Shown: in pieces, positions 1 through 8,358 of the stretch
Numbering within the stretch: position 1 is the first letter of the stretch
Layout of the letters: every line of letters starts with the position of its first letter
Source of the DNA: Chloroflexota bacterium
GTDB taxonomy: Bacteria; Chloroflexota; UBA11872; VXOZ01
Assembly: GCA_958295775.1 (NCBI GenBank)
Contig: CATQHC010000002.1
Location: 589,663 to 653,662, forward strand
Length of the DNA stretch: 64,000 nucleotides
Direction: 5' to 3'
Program-made: the position numbers and the translations under genes
Notes under the pieces: generated by a model
Databases searched by the model: none
The model's input: the letters and a program-made list of their open reading frames with translations, nothing else
Told to the model about the DNA's origin: nothing

Positions 1-2
1 GC

Positions 3-521
3 CACGACCGCAACGCCGCGCCACTCTACACATTAGGAGAGCCTGCTAGCGATGGGTTGGCGGCCATGGCGGAGGACGGCAGCGCGAGCGGCCTGCTTGA
101 GGTGTGGGATCCGGATACGAGTAGCAGTATCGCCGAAGCCCGAACAGCGGGCGGCCTGCTGCGGCCCGGCCAGAGCGTTACCATTACCTTCAATGTCAGT
201 GACGGCAAGCAACTGCTCTCCTTAGCCAGCATGCTGGTGTCCACCAATGACGGCTTTATCGGCGCAAACAGTCTCGACCTATCCTCTTCCAAGGTTGTCT
301 ACTTGAACGTTTACGACGCAGGCAGTGAAGGCAATAGTGAAAGCTGCGATTTCGTTCCGGGGCCGCCTTGTGGCAGCCACAACGCCAGAGACACTGATTC
401 CGCCGAGGGCTTTGTCCACGTCCACGCGGGCATCCACGGCGATGGTGGACTTGACCCGGCGCAACACGACTGGCGCAATCCGGCCGCCAGACTGGAGATT
501 AAGTCCTGGAAGCGGGTCTAA
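3..521 (+). CDS. Spondin_N domain protein, 5' end missing
   Basis: The reading frame is open from the first bases, so the start lies before the window; 172 residues are visible. The stretch from 'LYTLGEPASDGLAAMAEDG' through 'GQSVTITF' and 'SLASMLVSTNDGFIG' to 'HVHAGIHG' matches the pattern of the spondin N-terminal domain, a secreted beta-sandwich also found in bacterial exported proteins. Two conserved aspartates and a histidine-rich tail (HVHAGIHG) fit that family. The role in bacteria is not established; export is inferred from the family because the signal peptide is out of view. The next gene starts about 200 bases downstream on the same strand and has its own strong ribosome binding site, so the two are probably unrelated. 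Confidence 0.7.
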   Translation, partial: HDRNAAPLYTLGEPASDGLAAMAEDGSASGLLEVWDPDTSSSIAEARTAGGLLRPGQSVTITFNVSDGKQLLSLASMLVSTNDGFIGANSLDLSSSKVVYLNVYDAGSEGNSESCDFVPGPPCGSHNARDTDSAEGFVHVHAGIHGDGGLDPAQHDWRNPAARLEIKSWKRV

Positions 522-727
522 TAAGAGTGGCTGCGCGCTGCATCTAAGCGCTACGGCGTGAGTGCTGCGTCTTGGCGACGGGTTTCACAGTGCGTAAACC
601 AGTCTCTATGACTACATTTGACACAACTGTCGCCGCAAGGTGAAGCGTGATAAACTCGTGAAGAAAGGCGGTGAGCCGGGTAAGCATGGACTGCGTTCGG
701 TGACTATCCATTTCAAAGGAGTGTGCG

Positions 728-2023
728 ATGGCAAAGGTGGTTAGCAGAGAAGCGTTGGCGGTCGAGGGCGGCCCCAAAGCGGTAACTGTGTCGAGCGACG
801 ATCAGTGGGAACGTGTTAGTCCTCTGGAAAAGCAATACGTTAATGCCGTGCTCGATGACTATGGCAGCGCCTATGATGAGATCGAGAAGTTTGAGGCGCA
901 ATTCCAGGAATTCGTTGGCACACGTTATGCCCTGGCCCATTGCAACGGCACCTCGACAATTCACGCGGCGGTTTTTGCTTCCGGAGCGCGTTTGGGCAAA
1001 GAGGTGATCGTGCCGTCCGTTACGTGGCACGCCAGTATTACGCCGATTCTCCATTGCAATGCCACGCCGGTCTTTTGCGACGTAGATCCGGAAACCTACT
1101 GCGCGGACCCAGAGGACGTGCGCCGCAAGATTACGCCCAACACCTGCGCGATTATTGTGACTCACGTCTACGGCAATCCAGCGGACATGGACGCCTTCCG
1201 CGAGATTGTGGCGGGCACGGATATCACGTTGATTGAAGATGCCTCCCACGCCCACGGCGCAACTTGGGACGGACAGTCGGTTGGCTCACTCGGTGACATC
1301 GGCTGCTTTAGTCTGCAGGGCAGTAAAGCGGTTACCGGCATTGAAGCGGGCGTTGCCACTACAGATTCCCCGGATCTCTATGACCGCATGCTTGCGCTGG
1401 GACACTATGGCCGCACTGAGAGAATGTGGCAGACCGACAAATTCAGGTCGCTCCACAATATTGGGCTGGGTGTAAAGTACCGGGCGAACCCGCTCGCCAT
1501 GGCGATGGCCCGCGCGCAGTTGGAGCGGCTGCCGGAACTAAACGAAAAACGCCTGGCATGGTTCAAAAAACTCGACGATCTGCTAGGGCAAGTCCCAGGA
1601 ATTCACCCGCAGAAGACCTACCCCTCCGCAGTGCGCGGCGGACTGTTGCTCTACGCCGGGGTGATCGATCCTGTAGAGATTGGTGCACCGGTCAATAGTG
1701 TGCTCAAGGCACTGGTTGCCGAAGGGGTCAGCACAACGCCGGCGATCACGCCGTTCGGTTACGGCGTCATGCACCTGGAGCCGCTGCTGACTGACTTCTC
1801 TTTCGAGGATCTGGGTGGACCTTGGGGCGATCAGCCGGCAGACGTGCGCCATCCTCTTGAGCGCGGCTCATTGCCAGTCAGCGAGCGCGTGCACGATACG
1901 AGCTTCTGGCTCTCCACGCCGGTTGACCCTAGCGATGACTGGCTTGAGCAAACTGCTGCCGCGTTCCGCAAAGTAGTTGAGCACGGTCCGCGGCTTGTCG
2001 AGGCAATTTCGAAAGCCGGCTGA
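728..2023 (+). CDS. DegT/DnrJ/EryC1/StrS-family PLP aminotransferase
   Basis: A 431-residue fold-type I aminotransferase of the DegT/DnrJ/EryC1/StrS family, whose members usually transaminate keto-sugars or make 3-amino-5-hydroxybenzoate. The PLP-binding lysine is Lys200 in 'FSLQGSKAVTGIEAG'; Asp171 in 'IEDASHAHGA' is the pyridine-nitrogen partner; 'HCNGTSTIHAA' near residue 71-80 is the phosphate-binding turn. The ATG is preceded by AAAGGAGTG at good spacing, which fixes the start. A perfect hairpin follows 70 bases after the stop. There are no other nucleotide-sugar genes nearby, so the substrate is unknown. The length is slightly above the usual 370-400 because of a longer C-terminal third. 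Confidence 0.88.
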   Translation: MAKVVSREALAVEGGPKAVTVSSDDQWERVSPLEKQYVNAVLDDYGSAYDEIEKFEAQFQEFVGTRYALAHCNGTSTIHAAVFASGARLGKEVIVPSVTWHASITPILHCNATPVFCDVDPETYCADPEDVRRKITPNTCAIIVTHVYGNPADMDAFREIVAGTDITLIEDASHAHGATWDGQSVGSLGDIGCFSLQGSKAVTGIEAGVATTDSPDLYDRMLALGHYGRTERMWQTDKFRSLHNIGLGVKYRANPLAMAMARAQLERLPELNEKRLAWFKKLDDLLGQVPGIHPQKTYPSAVRGGLLLYAGVIDPVEIGAPVNSVLKALVAEGVSTTPAITPFGYGVMHLEPLLTDFSFEDLGGPWGDQPADVRHPLERGSLPVSERVHDTSFWLSTPVDPSDDWLEQTAAAFRKVVEHGPRLVEAISKAG

Positions 2024-2096
2024 ACGCTTAGGGCATACAAGACGACGCATTGCTGACAGCCTCGACAACTGGTAAGTTCCTTTGGGGCGAAGCATA

Positions 2097-2140
2097 CGGT
2101 CGCCGCTCTTGAATGATCAAGAGCGGCGACCGTTCTTTAT
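2097..2140 (+). terminator. Rho-independent terminator after the aminotransferase gene
   Basis: A perfect 14-base-pair stem (2097-2110 with 2119-2132, loop of 8 bases) is followed by TTCTTTATTT on the plus strand. It sits about 75 bases after the stop of the DegT-family gene, so it most likely ends that transcript; being symmetric it may also stop reading from the minus-strand glycosyltransferase gene. Confidence 0.85.
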
Positions 2141-2315
2141 TTATCCTGCTTTGGCGGCTAGACTGAACGCAAGACGAAAACAGAAACAGCACAGAATGTC
2201 GAACGAGCACCCAGACTTACGCGTCCCTGCCGGCTGACAGAGGAAGCCGAATGCATGAACCGGCGCATCTCACTCATAGCAGCCGTAGGTTGCAGCGGCT
2301 GGACCTCACAAGTGA

Positions 2316-4757
2316 TCACTTAGTCGCCTCACGCCACAGGCGGCGCAAGGCGCGTTGCCAAAGGGGCGGCCGCTCGGACACGTAGTCTCGCCCCACGACA
2401 TCAACGATGCCGAGTGATACCTTGCGCTCAGCGCCGGCAGAGGGAACGAGAGCGACTTGCTCGTCCCCTTCTCGTTCTGTTGGTGTGAGCACTCGCAGTT
2501 GCAGCGTGTATTCTCCCTCTGGCAGCGTAGGGCTAAGATCAAACAGGTACCAGTCGCGGACAAAGTCGCTATCAATCCAACGATCGACCCGATACGAATC
2601 GTCTCCAATAACCCGCTGCTGTTCCCAGGCGACTGTCCCCGTAGCGTCGAGCAAGCGGAGTTCTACACGCAACTGAGAGTCAATGTACTTCAGCGCCCGC
2701 CACACCAGCAGCACCTGCAAACGGTCTCCCGGCTGAAGCCTTGCATTGGATATGCCAAAGCCTTCTAGCGCGATTACCAGATTTTCACTCTCACTGCGCG
2801 GATCCACGAATTGAGTATCCGCGACATTGGCGGTAACTGTGGGATCGACTGCCCTGGGTGTGCTTCGCTGCAGTTCAACCTCACCCAAGATATATTGGTT
2901 CTCATTTTGAATTTCGCCACCTACCAATATTGGCAAAGGCGGCTCTGAGTCGACATAAAAGATCGCTCCAAGGGAGTATGCGCCTGGCTTGGCGCCGGAC
3001 GGCGTCGCCAGGCCGACTCGGAAGGTAACCGTGTCGCCTACGTTCCAACTATTCGTGGGATTGTGGGGGTGGCCAACGAACACATCCCGTTGCACGTGCT
3101 CGCCGCGCTCATCATAGAGCCGGAAAGAGAGCTTGATGACCTTGTCAGTTTCCTCAAGCAGGCGCAAGCGAAATGTTGTGCGCAGCACGGATCCCGATAG
3201 CGGTTGCGCTTCGATTTCGTACCATTCCACAGCCAACACATCACCGACGGTCATGTCCACGGGCACAAAGCGGATCATGTCACGGGGCGCCACTGCCCAG
3301 AGCGAAAGGACACCGTTTCTGTAGGCGACACGGGAGCCTTGCCACGCGTTCTCAGTCAGCCAGCGTTCAACAAAATTCGTGGGATCCGCCTGGGCCAACG
3401 CAGCTTGTACGAACCAGAGCCGCTTTGGTTTGTGCACGTCGTAAATGAACTGCATCGCTTCGTTGGTCTCCTGCGGGTCCAGAGCAGGCGGCACAAAGAG
3501 CGGGATGCGGTGAATGAAAAGCCCCTTCGTCTCGTAGAAATTCCAGAACCTGTCTTGCCACGGCCCGGTAAGTATGACCTCATCTCCGTCTACGGCAAGT
3601 AATTCAACGCGCTGGGTGATGTGCTGGTAGTCACCGCGCTGGTATTGGAAGTAGTAGGGAATAAGGGGGAGTGAGGTCACGAGAGCCAGGCCCCCGGCTG
3701 CTGCAAGCCACCACCGCCACGCCCGCACTCGCTCCAAGCCAACCGCCAGCAGCACGAGAAATGGTATGTGCACAATGTGGAGATAGCGAATTTGGAATGG
3801 CTTATCAATCGCTATCAGCGAGGCGAGCGCGGCTAAGGTACAGATAAGCAAGGCGCCAGCGAGCAAACTTTCCCGCCGGCGTACGAAGCGCCCTATTCCC
3901 AACAGAGCGAGCAGCCACACAACAACTGCCACTGCAGTAGCCCAACGTGTACGCGCGAGGCCCTGCGGCCCGACTATGAAGTCGAACCACGTCTCTTGAA
4001 CGATGGCGGCAATGTAGCTCCAACTCAAACTGCCGGTTCCCAGTGCAGGTAGAGTGGCATGGAGCCCCGAAGCTGAGATGAACCAAGGCAGGTGTGCCAA
4101 CACAACAGCCAGTTGGACCGCCAAGAATCGGACAACGTGGCGAATTCTGCTGCGCCAGACCCACACGAGGTAGGCATTCTCGGCAAGAATTATCGCTAAG
4201 GCCACGTAGTGTGTATAGACCGCCAAGAGCGTCACAACGGCGTAAAGGACCCACCACCAGCGCCCGTGGTCGAGCGCACGCAAGAGCAACCACAATGAGA
4301 GCACTCCCAGTAACGTTAGTAGTGCGTACATTCTGGCCTCGCGGCTGAAGAAGACCTCTAGCGGTGAAATGGCTACCAGGAGTGCGGTCAAGCTCGCGGC
4401 GCGCGCATTCCACACTAGGCGGCGCGCCAACAGGTATGCGGCGGGTATTGTGAGCGTACCTAGCACTACAGAAAATAGCCGTACGAACGACTCAGATCGC
4501 TCCCAGGGGATGAAAAACCAAAGGTGGAGCAACGCATAGTAGAGTGGGGGATGCTCAAATTTGCGATCTGCTACCGTACGCAGCATGCCTATGAGCGGCT
4601 GGTCCGCAAATTCGTAACTAACTATCTCGTCAAAGTCGAAGCCGCCGAGGTCTGCGAGATTGAGGAGACGGAACCCCAATCCTATCAGAGTGATGAGTGC
4701 TATCGCGATACCGGTACGCGCAAAATGTGTCTTCGCTTTGACTATGGTGGTCGCCAT
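2316..4757 (-). CDS. GT39-like membrane glycosyltransferase with a large C-terminal domain
   Basis: An 813-residue integral membrane protein of the glycosyltransferase family 39 / ArnT type, which moves sugars from lipid-phosphate donors to targets outside the membrane. Seen: an N-terminal transmembrane helix, then 'GGFDFDEIVSYEF' carrying the acidic pair expected in the first external loop, 'FEHPPLYYALLHLW' typical of the family, and roughly ten further hydrophobic helices to about residue 400. The last 350 residues are soluble and beta-rich, much longer than in a minimal GT39 enzyme. I place the start at the ATG at 4757, which leaves a short basic N-terminus before the first helix; a GTG at 4847 would add 30 residues with no obvious function. 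Target and donor are unknown. Confidence 0.75.
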   Translation of the reverse strand: MATTIVKAKTHFARTGIAIALITLIGLGFRLLNLADLGGFDFDEIVSYEFADQPLIGMLRTVADRKFEHPPLYYALLHLWFFIPWERSESFVRLFSVVLGTLTIPAAYLLARRLVWNARAASLTALLVAISPLEVFFSREARMYALLTLLGVLSLWLLLRALDHGRWWWVLYAVVTLLAVYTHYVALAIILAENAYLVWVWRSRIRHVVRFLAVQLAVVLAHLPWFISASGLHATLPALGTGSLSWSYIAAIVQETWFDFIVGPQGLARTRWATAVAVVVWLLALLGIGRFVRRRESLLAGALLICTLAALASLIAIDKPFQIRYLHIVHIPFLVLLAVGLERVRAWRWWLAAAGGLALVTSLPLIPYYFQYQRGDYQHITQRVELLAVDGDEVILTGPWQDRFWNFYETKGLFIHRIPLFVPPALDPQETNEAMQFIYDVHKPKRLWFVQAALAQADPTNFVERWLTENAWQGSRVAYRNGVLSLWAVAPRDMIRFVPVDMTVGDVLAVEWYEIEAQPLSGSVLRTTFRLRLLEETDKVIKLSFRLYDERGEHVQRDVFVGHPHNPTNSWNVGDTVTFRVGLATPSGAKPGAYSLGAIFYVDSEPPLPILVGGEIQNENQYILGEVELQRSTPRAVDPTVTANVADTQFVDPRSESENLVIALEGFGISNARLQPGDRLQVLLVWRALKYIDSQLRVELRLLDATGTVAWEQQRVIGDDSYRVDRWIDSDFVRDWYLFDLSPTLPEGEYTLQLRVLTPTEREGDEQVALVPSAGAERKVSLGIVDVVGRDYVSERPPLWQRALRRLWREATK

Positions 4758-5366
4758 TCTGATTGGGAACTGTCGTTGGTCCACGGGATGCAAATACTCG
4801 GTATTTAGGTGCTTGTATCTACCGCCAGGGAGCAAGGATTCCCGCACCCGGGCGCCTGCATGGTCAAGTGCGCTACCCGCTCAAGTCCATTATACAAACT
4901 GCAATGGAGCCAAGAGTCTGGCTCCGTGATGGGATGAGGCGCAAGGGTCCACACAAGTAAGCGCGACGAGCGTCGCAGCGAGAGTGCTCTCGCTGGGCGC
5001 ATGCAGCGCTGATAGCCTCGCTGAATTGCCGTCGCGTGATCGCAATCGTGGGTTTCATACCCTGCACGTGCGCTCATCGTGCGCTATCGAGGCCACTCTG
5101 TGCGGGCGCCACCAACCATAAGTCGTCGCCAATGTAGCTTGGATGCGCAGTGAATTTCATCCGCAAGGCGGTCCGGGTCAAGCACGATGCAGTCAGAGTT
5201 CTACAGTGGTAGCATTGGCATACGAATGAGCTACTCAGTGGCGTGGTGCGGCTAGCCGGCCGCACTGCGGCTTTTCGTGCTCCGAATCGGCCTAACTTGA
5301 AGACTCCCATTCACGCGGTGTAGCGTTAACTGGTAAAGCACTCACGGCAAGGAAGCGAAGTAACGA
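4758..5366. other. Divergent spacer between the GT39 gene and tatC
   Basis: About 600 bases with no convincing gene. The only structure I see is a hairpin at 5246-5265 (seven base pairs, GTGCGGC with GCCGCAC) followed after five bases by GGCTTTT, which looks like a weak terminator read on the plus strand although no plus-strand gene precedes it. Promoters for both flanking genes must lie here, but no clear -35/-10 pair stands out. Confidence 0.4.
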
Positions 5367-6188
5367 ATGGCAAATGATGAACGGGCGGATTCTGATCAGC
5401 CGCAGGAGGAGTTTCCGGATGGGAAGGATCCCGAAGACGTAGCCGATCTCGATGTAGAGATGTCGCTTGGGGAGCATCTCTCCGAATTGCGCCGTCGCCT
5501 GCTCATAGCCGCGCTGTCAGTGCTCTTCTTTACGATAGTCGGGTTCATCTTCATTGACCCAATTATCGTGTTCCTCAGGGGCCCGGCGCCAAGAGACATC
5601 CAACTTCACCAATTTTCGCCCACCGAGGGTCTCTTCACCTTCATGCGTGTAGCCCTGATGGTAGGAGTTGCGGGGGCCATGCCTATGCTCGTCTATCAAA
5701 TAGGCGCGTACGTTATGCCCGGCCTCACGCGGCGCGAGCGCCGTTACCTCTACATGCTCGTGCCGACATCGACATTTGCGTTTATCGTGGGCATGGCCTT
5801 CTGTTACTTTGTGGTGCTGCGATTTGCGCTAGGGTTCCTCATTGGGGCCGAGAGTTTTGTCTCCGATCAGGTAGAGAGCATTATTTCCGTCAGATTCTAC
5901 GTAGACTTTGTGGCTCGCATGATGCTTGCGCTCGGCCTTGTCTTTCAGACTCCGATTTTCATATACTTTCTCTCAGCGATTGGGCTTGTGGACACGCGCC
6001 GCCTCTCCCGCTGGCGGCCCTTCGTCATCGTCATCTGTGCGATCGTTGCCGCCGTCATTACGCCGACGCCTGACCCATTCAACCAAGCGCTGGTCGCGAT
6101 CCCAATGTACCTCCTGTACGAGGTTGGCATCCTCTTGTCACGCATAACCGGACCGGTAATGCGCCGCCGTTCGCGCACAGATAGCTGA
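5367..6188 (+). CDS. tatC: Twin-arginine translocase subunit TatC
   Basis: A 273-residue polytopic protein matching TatC, the receptor subunit that recognises twin-arginine signal peptides at the cytoplasmic membrane. The signature 'MSLGEHLSELRRRLL' begins at about residue 31, preceded by an acidic, disordered tail (DSDQPQEEFPDGKDPEDV); six hydrophobic segments follow, with 'ITPTPDPFNQ' in the last periplasmic loop as in typical TatC. The length is normal apart from the N-terminal tail. No tatA/tatB gene is next to it, so the partner subunit must be encoded elsewhere. Several exported proteins in this window (the solute-binding lipoproteins and the VanW protein) carry paired-arginine signals and are likely clients. 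It converges on the next gene with five bases between the stops. Confidence 0.95.
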   Translation: MANDERADSDQPQEEFPDGKDPEDVADLDVEMSLGEHLSELRRRLLIAALSVLFFTIVGFIFIDPIIVFLRGPAPRDIQLHQFSPTEGLFTFMRVALMVGVAGAMPMLVYQIGAYVMPGLTRRERRYLYMLVPTSTFAFIVGMAFCYFVVLRFALGFLIGAESFVSDQVESIISVRFYVDFVARMMLALGLVFQTPIFIYFLSAIGLVDTRRLSRWRPFVIVICAIVAAVITPTPDPFNQALVAIPMYLLYEVGILLSRITGPVMRRRSRTDS

Positions 6189-6193
6189 GCGGG

Positions 6194-7201
6194 TTAGGGA
6201 TCAGCCGCCAGAGAGAGTAGGTACGCAAGTATGTCCCGAATCTCTTGATCGGTAACTTGATCTTCTCGGTAGGGCGGCATGAGATCGCTAGGCGTGCGCA
6301 CAGAGATGAGGAATGCTATGAACTCGATTTCACTACCGACAAGCGACGGTCCGATCCCCCCTTCCGCCTTAAGGCCGTGGCAGAGAACACACCCGGTGCT
6401 GCGATAGAGCGCTTCTCCCTGCGTTATATCCCCAAAGCCAAAGGGGGGCACTGGTGCTGAAATCGGCACCTGCGCCTCCGGTGGAACAAGATTGAGCTCT
6501 TTTGCCAGATCCCCGCCGTTAACCACGACAACTTCCCCTGCGCTCGCCCACGGCGTCTCAATCTTCCAGTGTTGAAACGCACGCCGTTGCGCGCGAACCA
6601 CCACCACATCGCCGTAGTCCCGAATTCCCATGGGCAGACCATTGAACGTGATGGGGTCGCGGCCTTGCTCCTGTTCGGTATAGTACGCGGCCTTGATTGC
6701 CGGATCCTCCTCGAGCAGCATCAGATGGTTTGCTACGATTACCGGCCACGGTTCACCAGTGTCCTCCTCCCAAGAGCGCGACATTGGTATAAACCGGTGG
6801 GTTTCCAGAAACTGGTCCGCCCCCGCGGCGGACAGTTCGTCGAACAGATTCATCAGATGCACGCCCTGCATCTGCCCATCCCAAAGCAGAACGACCTTTT
6901 GAAAGGCTTGCGCAACAAACCCGTCGTGGCGAAAGCGCTGCGAGACTGGGTAGCCCAGGGCTTGTACACCGCCGAGCCGCTTGAACCAGGTCCAGAACTC
7001 AGCCTCTTCATCATCTAATACCGCGTAGCCAAGCTCATCGTTGCCTTCAACGCCATTCGTCTGGGTAAAAAAATACCCGCCAGGAATGACCCAATCGCGA
7101 ATGACTGATTCATCAGCTTCAACTCGCCGTGGTGCCGTAATGGTCGCGAGCGCGAAGAGCACTGAGAGTAGGAGTAGGAGAAAGGGTCTTCTGGAGGTCA
7201 T
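6194..7201 (-). CDS. Exported c-type cytochrome with an N-terminal FGYP-like region
   Basis: A 335-residue secreted protein. Residues 1-29 form a Sec-type signal peptide (MTSRR, a run of leucines, then 'RRVEADES'). The region around residues 65-120 ('FWTWFKRLGGVQALGYPVSQRF') resembles the 'FGYP' repeats of the amidase at 43-44.6 kb. The C-terminal 75 residues are a class I cytochrome c domain: haem-binding 'CVLCH', then 'GGIGPSLVG', and the distal methionine in 'PSDLMPPY', followed by 'EIRDILAYLLSL'. It presumably carries electrons outside the membrane, but the donor and acceptor are not visible, since no oxidase or reductase gene is near. The start ATG leaves a short basic N-terminus. It is followed 12 bases away by, and on the same strand as, the methyltransferase upstream gene. 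Confidence 0.82.
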   Translation of the reverse strand: MTSRRPFLLLLLSVLFALATITAPRRVEADESVIRDWVIPGGYFFTQTNGVEGNDELGYAVLDDEEAEFWTWFKRLGGVQALGYPVSQRFRHDGFVAQAFQKVVLLWDGQMQGVHLMNLFDELSAAGADQFLETHRFIPMSRSWEEDTGEPWPVIVANHLMLLEEDPAIKAAYYTEQEQGRDPITFNGLPMGIRDYGDVVVVRAQRRAFQHWKIETPWASAGEVVVVNGGDLAKELNLVPPEAQVPISAPVPPFGFGDITQGEALYRSTGCVLCHGLKAEGGIGPSLVGSEIEFIAFLISVRTPSDLMPPYREDQVTDQEIRDILAYLLSLAADP

Positions 7202-7213
7202 TTAGCTTGGCAA

Positions 7214-8029
7214 CTAGGACTGATTGTGTGGTCGCGCCAGAATGTGCAGATAGCGGGCTAGGTACTTGTGCGGTGTGCGTGTGATCAACTCCTGCTCCAA
7301 GGCAAACGCGCTATTCCAACCCTCACGTTTCTCAAGCAGGTTTTGCGACAAGAAGTCGCAGGCCACGCGCACACCCCGGACATTGCGGCCTGAAAAGCCG
7401 GCCTCATCGAGCATAGCAAGGATTTCGTGCAGAGAATACACACGGCGATAGCCGCCAAAGAGCGTGGAAGGATGCACCGGTTTATCAACTAACTGAAGCG
7501 CAGCATCAGGGTCTTGCTTATTGACGACTGTCCGCAGCGGCTCCGCATCTCGATTGGCGACCACGACGGAGACTAAGCCATCGTTGCAGACAAGCTGGCG
7601 AATTTTGCTGAGAATCAGTTGCGGCCCCACAGCGTACTCCAGAATGTTATGGCAGAGCACAATTGAGAACTGCTGTGATAACGACCTCAGGCTAATATCC
7701 GTAACGGTGCCCTTTTGCACGCGTAAGTTGTCTCTCGCTTTGCCCGTAAGTTCGCGCTCTGCTTTCGCTGTCGCCAGGTCTAACATCCCTTGGGCGGGAT
7801 CGAGCAACAGTACTCGGTGGCCCTGCTGTGCCAACCGCAGAGAAAAGGCCCCAGTGCCTCCCCCCACGTCCAGCACGTAGTGAGTAGCGCCGTCTTGTCT
7901 GAGCACAGGCCCAAGTCCGGACCACACAAGCTCGGTCCGCAGACGTCCGAGCGGACTCTGCAAGTACTCCTCGAAGTTCAGGGCGTCCCGGTCGAACAAT
8001 TCGACAACACGGGCGGGCGGAGCCTTCAT
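7214..8029 (-). CDS. CmoM-like SAM-dependent methyltransferase
   Basis: A 271-residue class I methyltransferase. Motif I is 'VLDVGGGTGAFSLRLA', motif II 'VLLLDPAQGML', and a middle motif 'IVLCHNILEYA'. The C-terminal end ('GVRVACDFLSQN' and 'ALEQELITRTPHKYLARYLHILARP') closely follows the pattern of CmoM, which methylates 5-carboxymethoxyuridine at the wobble position of tRNA in proteobacteria; that specific function is an inference from remembered similarity. The start at 8029 is chosen because an AGAGG site stands 9 bases ahead; an in-frame start at 8152 would add 41 residues that do not resemble the family. It lies 12 bases upstream of the cytochrome gene on the same strand and may be co-transcribed. 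Confidence 0.72.
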   Translation of the reverse strand: MKAPPARVVELFDRDALNFEEYLQSPLGRLRTELVWSGLGPVLRQDGATHYVLDVGGGTGAFSLRLAQQGHRVLLLDPAQGMLDLATAKAERELTGKARDNLRVQKGTVTDISLRSLSQQFSIVLCHNILEYAVGPQLILSKIRQLVCNDGLVSVVVANRDAEPLRTVVNKQDPDAALQLVDKPVHPSTLFGGYRRVYSLHEILAMLDEAGFSGRNVRGVRVACDFLSQNLLEKREGWNSAFALEQELITRTPHKYLARYLHILARPHNQS

Positions 8030-8358
8030 ACAATTCGCCTCTATAGCAATAATCTTGTCTTTCAGCTTACATAGACCCATTGAATTACGCCAGTGTTTCT
8101 TGGTAGCGAACAAGCCCCACACGTGCGGGATTCCAGGAATTGCGCAAGACAAGGACGCATGCCAAGGAAGAGCCGGTTGCTACCCTCTCATGTACGGTAT
8201 GCAACGAGAGCGCTGCGCCTGAGATACTGCTGCAGCACTTCTCACATTGATACCTTTGAGTAGAGACGTAGAGTTTGCTAGACTGCGGTCAACAAACTCG
8301 GCCGATTGATCGACGGACCCGGCATGGGCGCCAGTCTGAGAGAGAGGACAGCGAGCTG
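8030..8358. other. Divergent spacer between the methyltransferase and transporter genes
   Basis: About 330 bases with no gene. It contains the plus-strand promoter listed separately at 8256-8284 and a short palindrome TGCTGCAGCA just upstream of it. I see no terminator or riboswitch-like fold. Confidence 0.4.
8256..8284 (+). promoter_or_regulatory. Sigma-70-type promoter of the NupC-family gene
   Basis: TTGAGT (8256-8261) and TAGACT (8279-8284) are separated by exactly 17 bases. Transcription would begin near 8291, about 70 bases before the ATG. The same TTTGCTAGACTG string recurs at the tRNA-Lys promoter, which supports it as a real -10 region. Confidence 0.55.
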
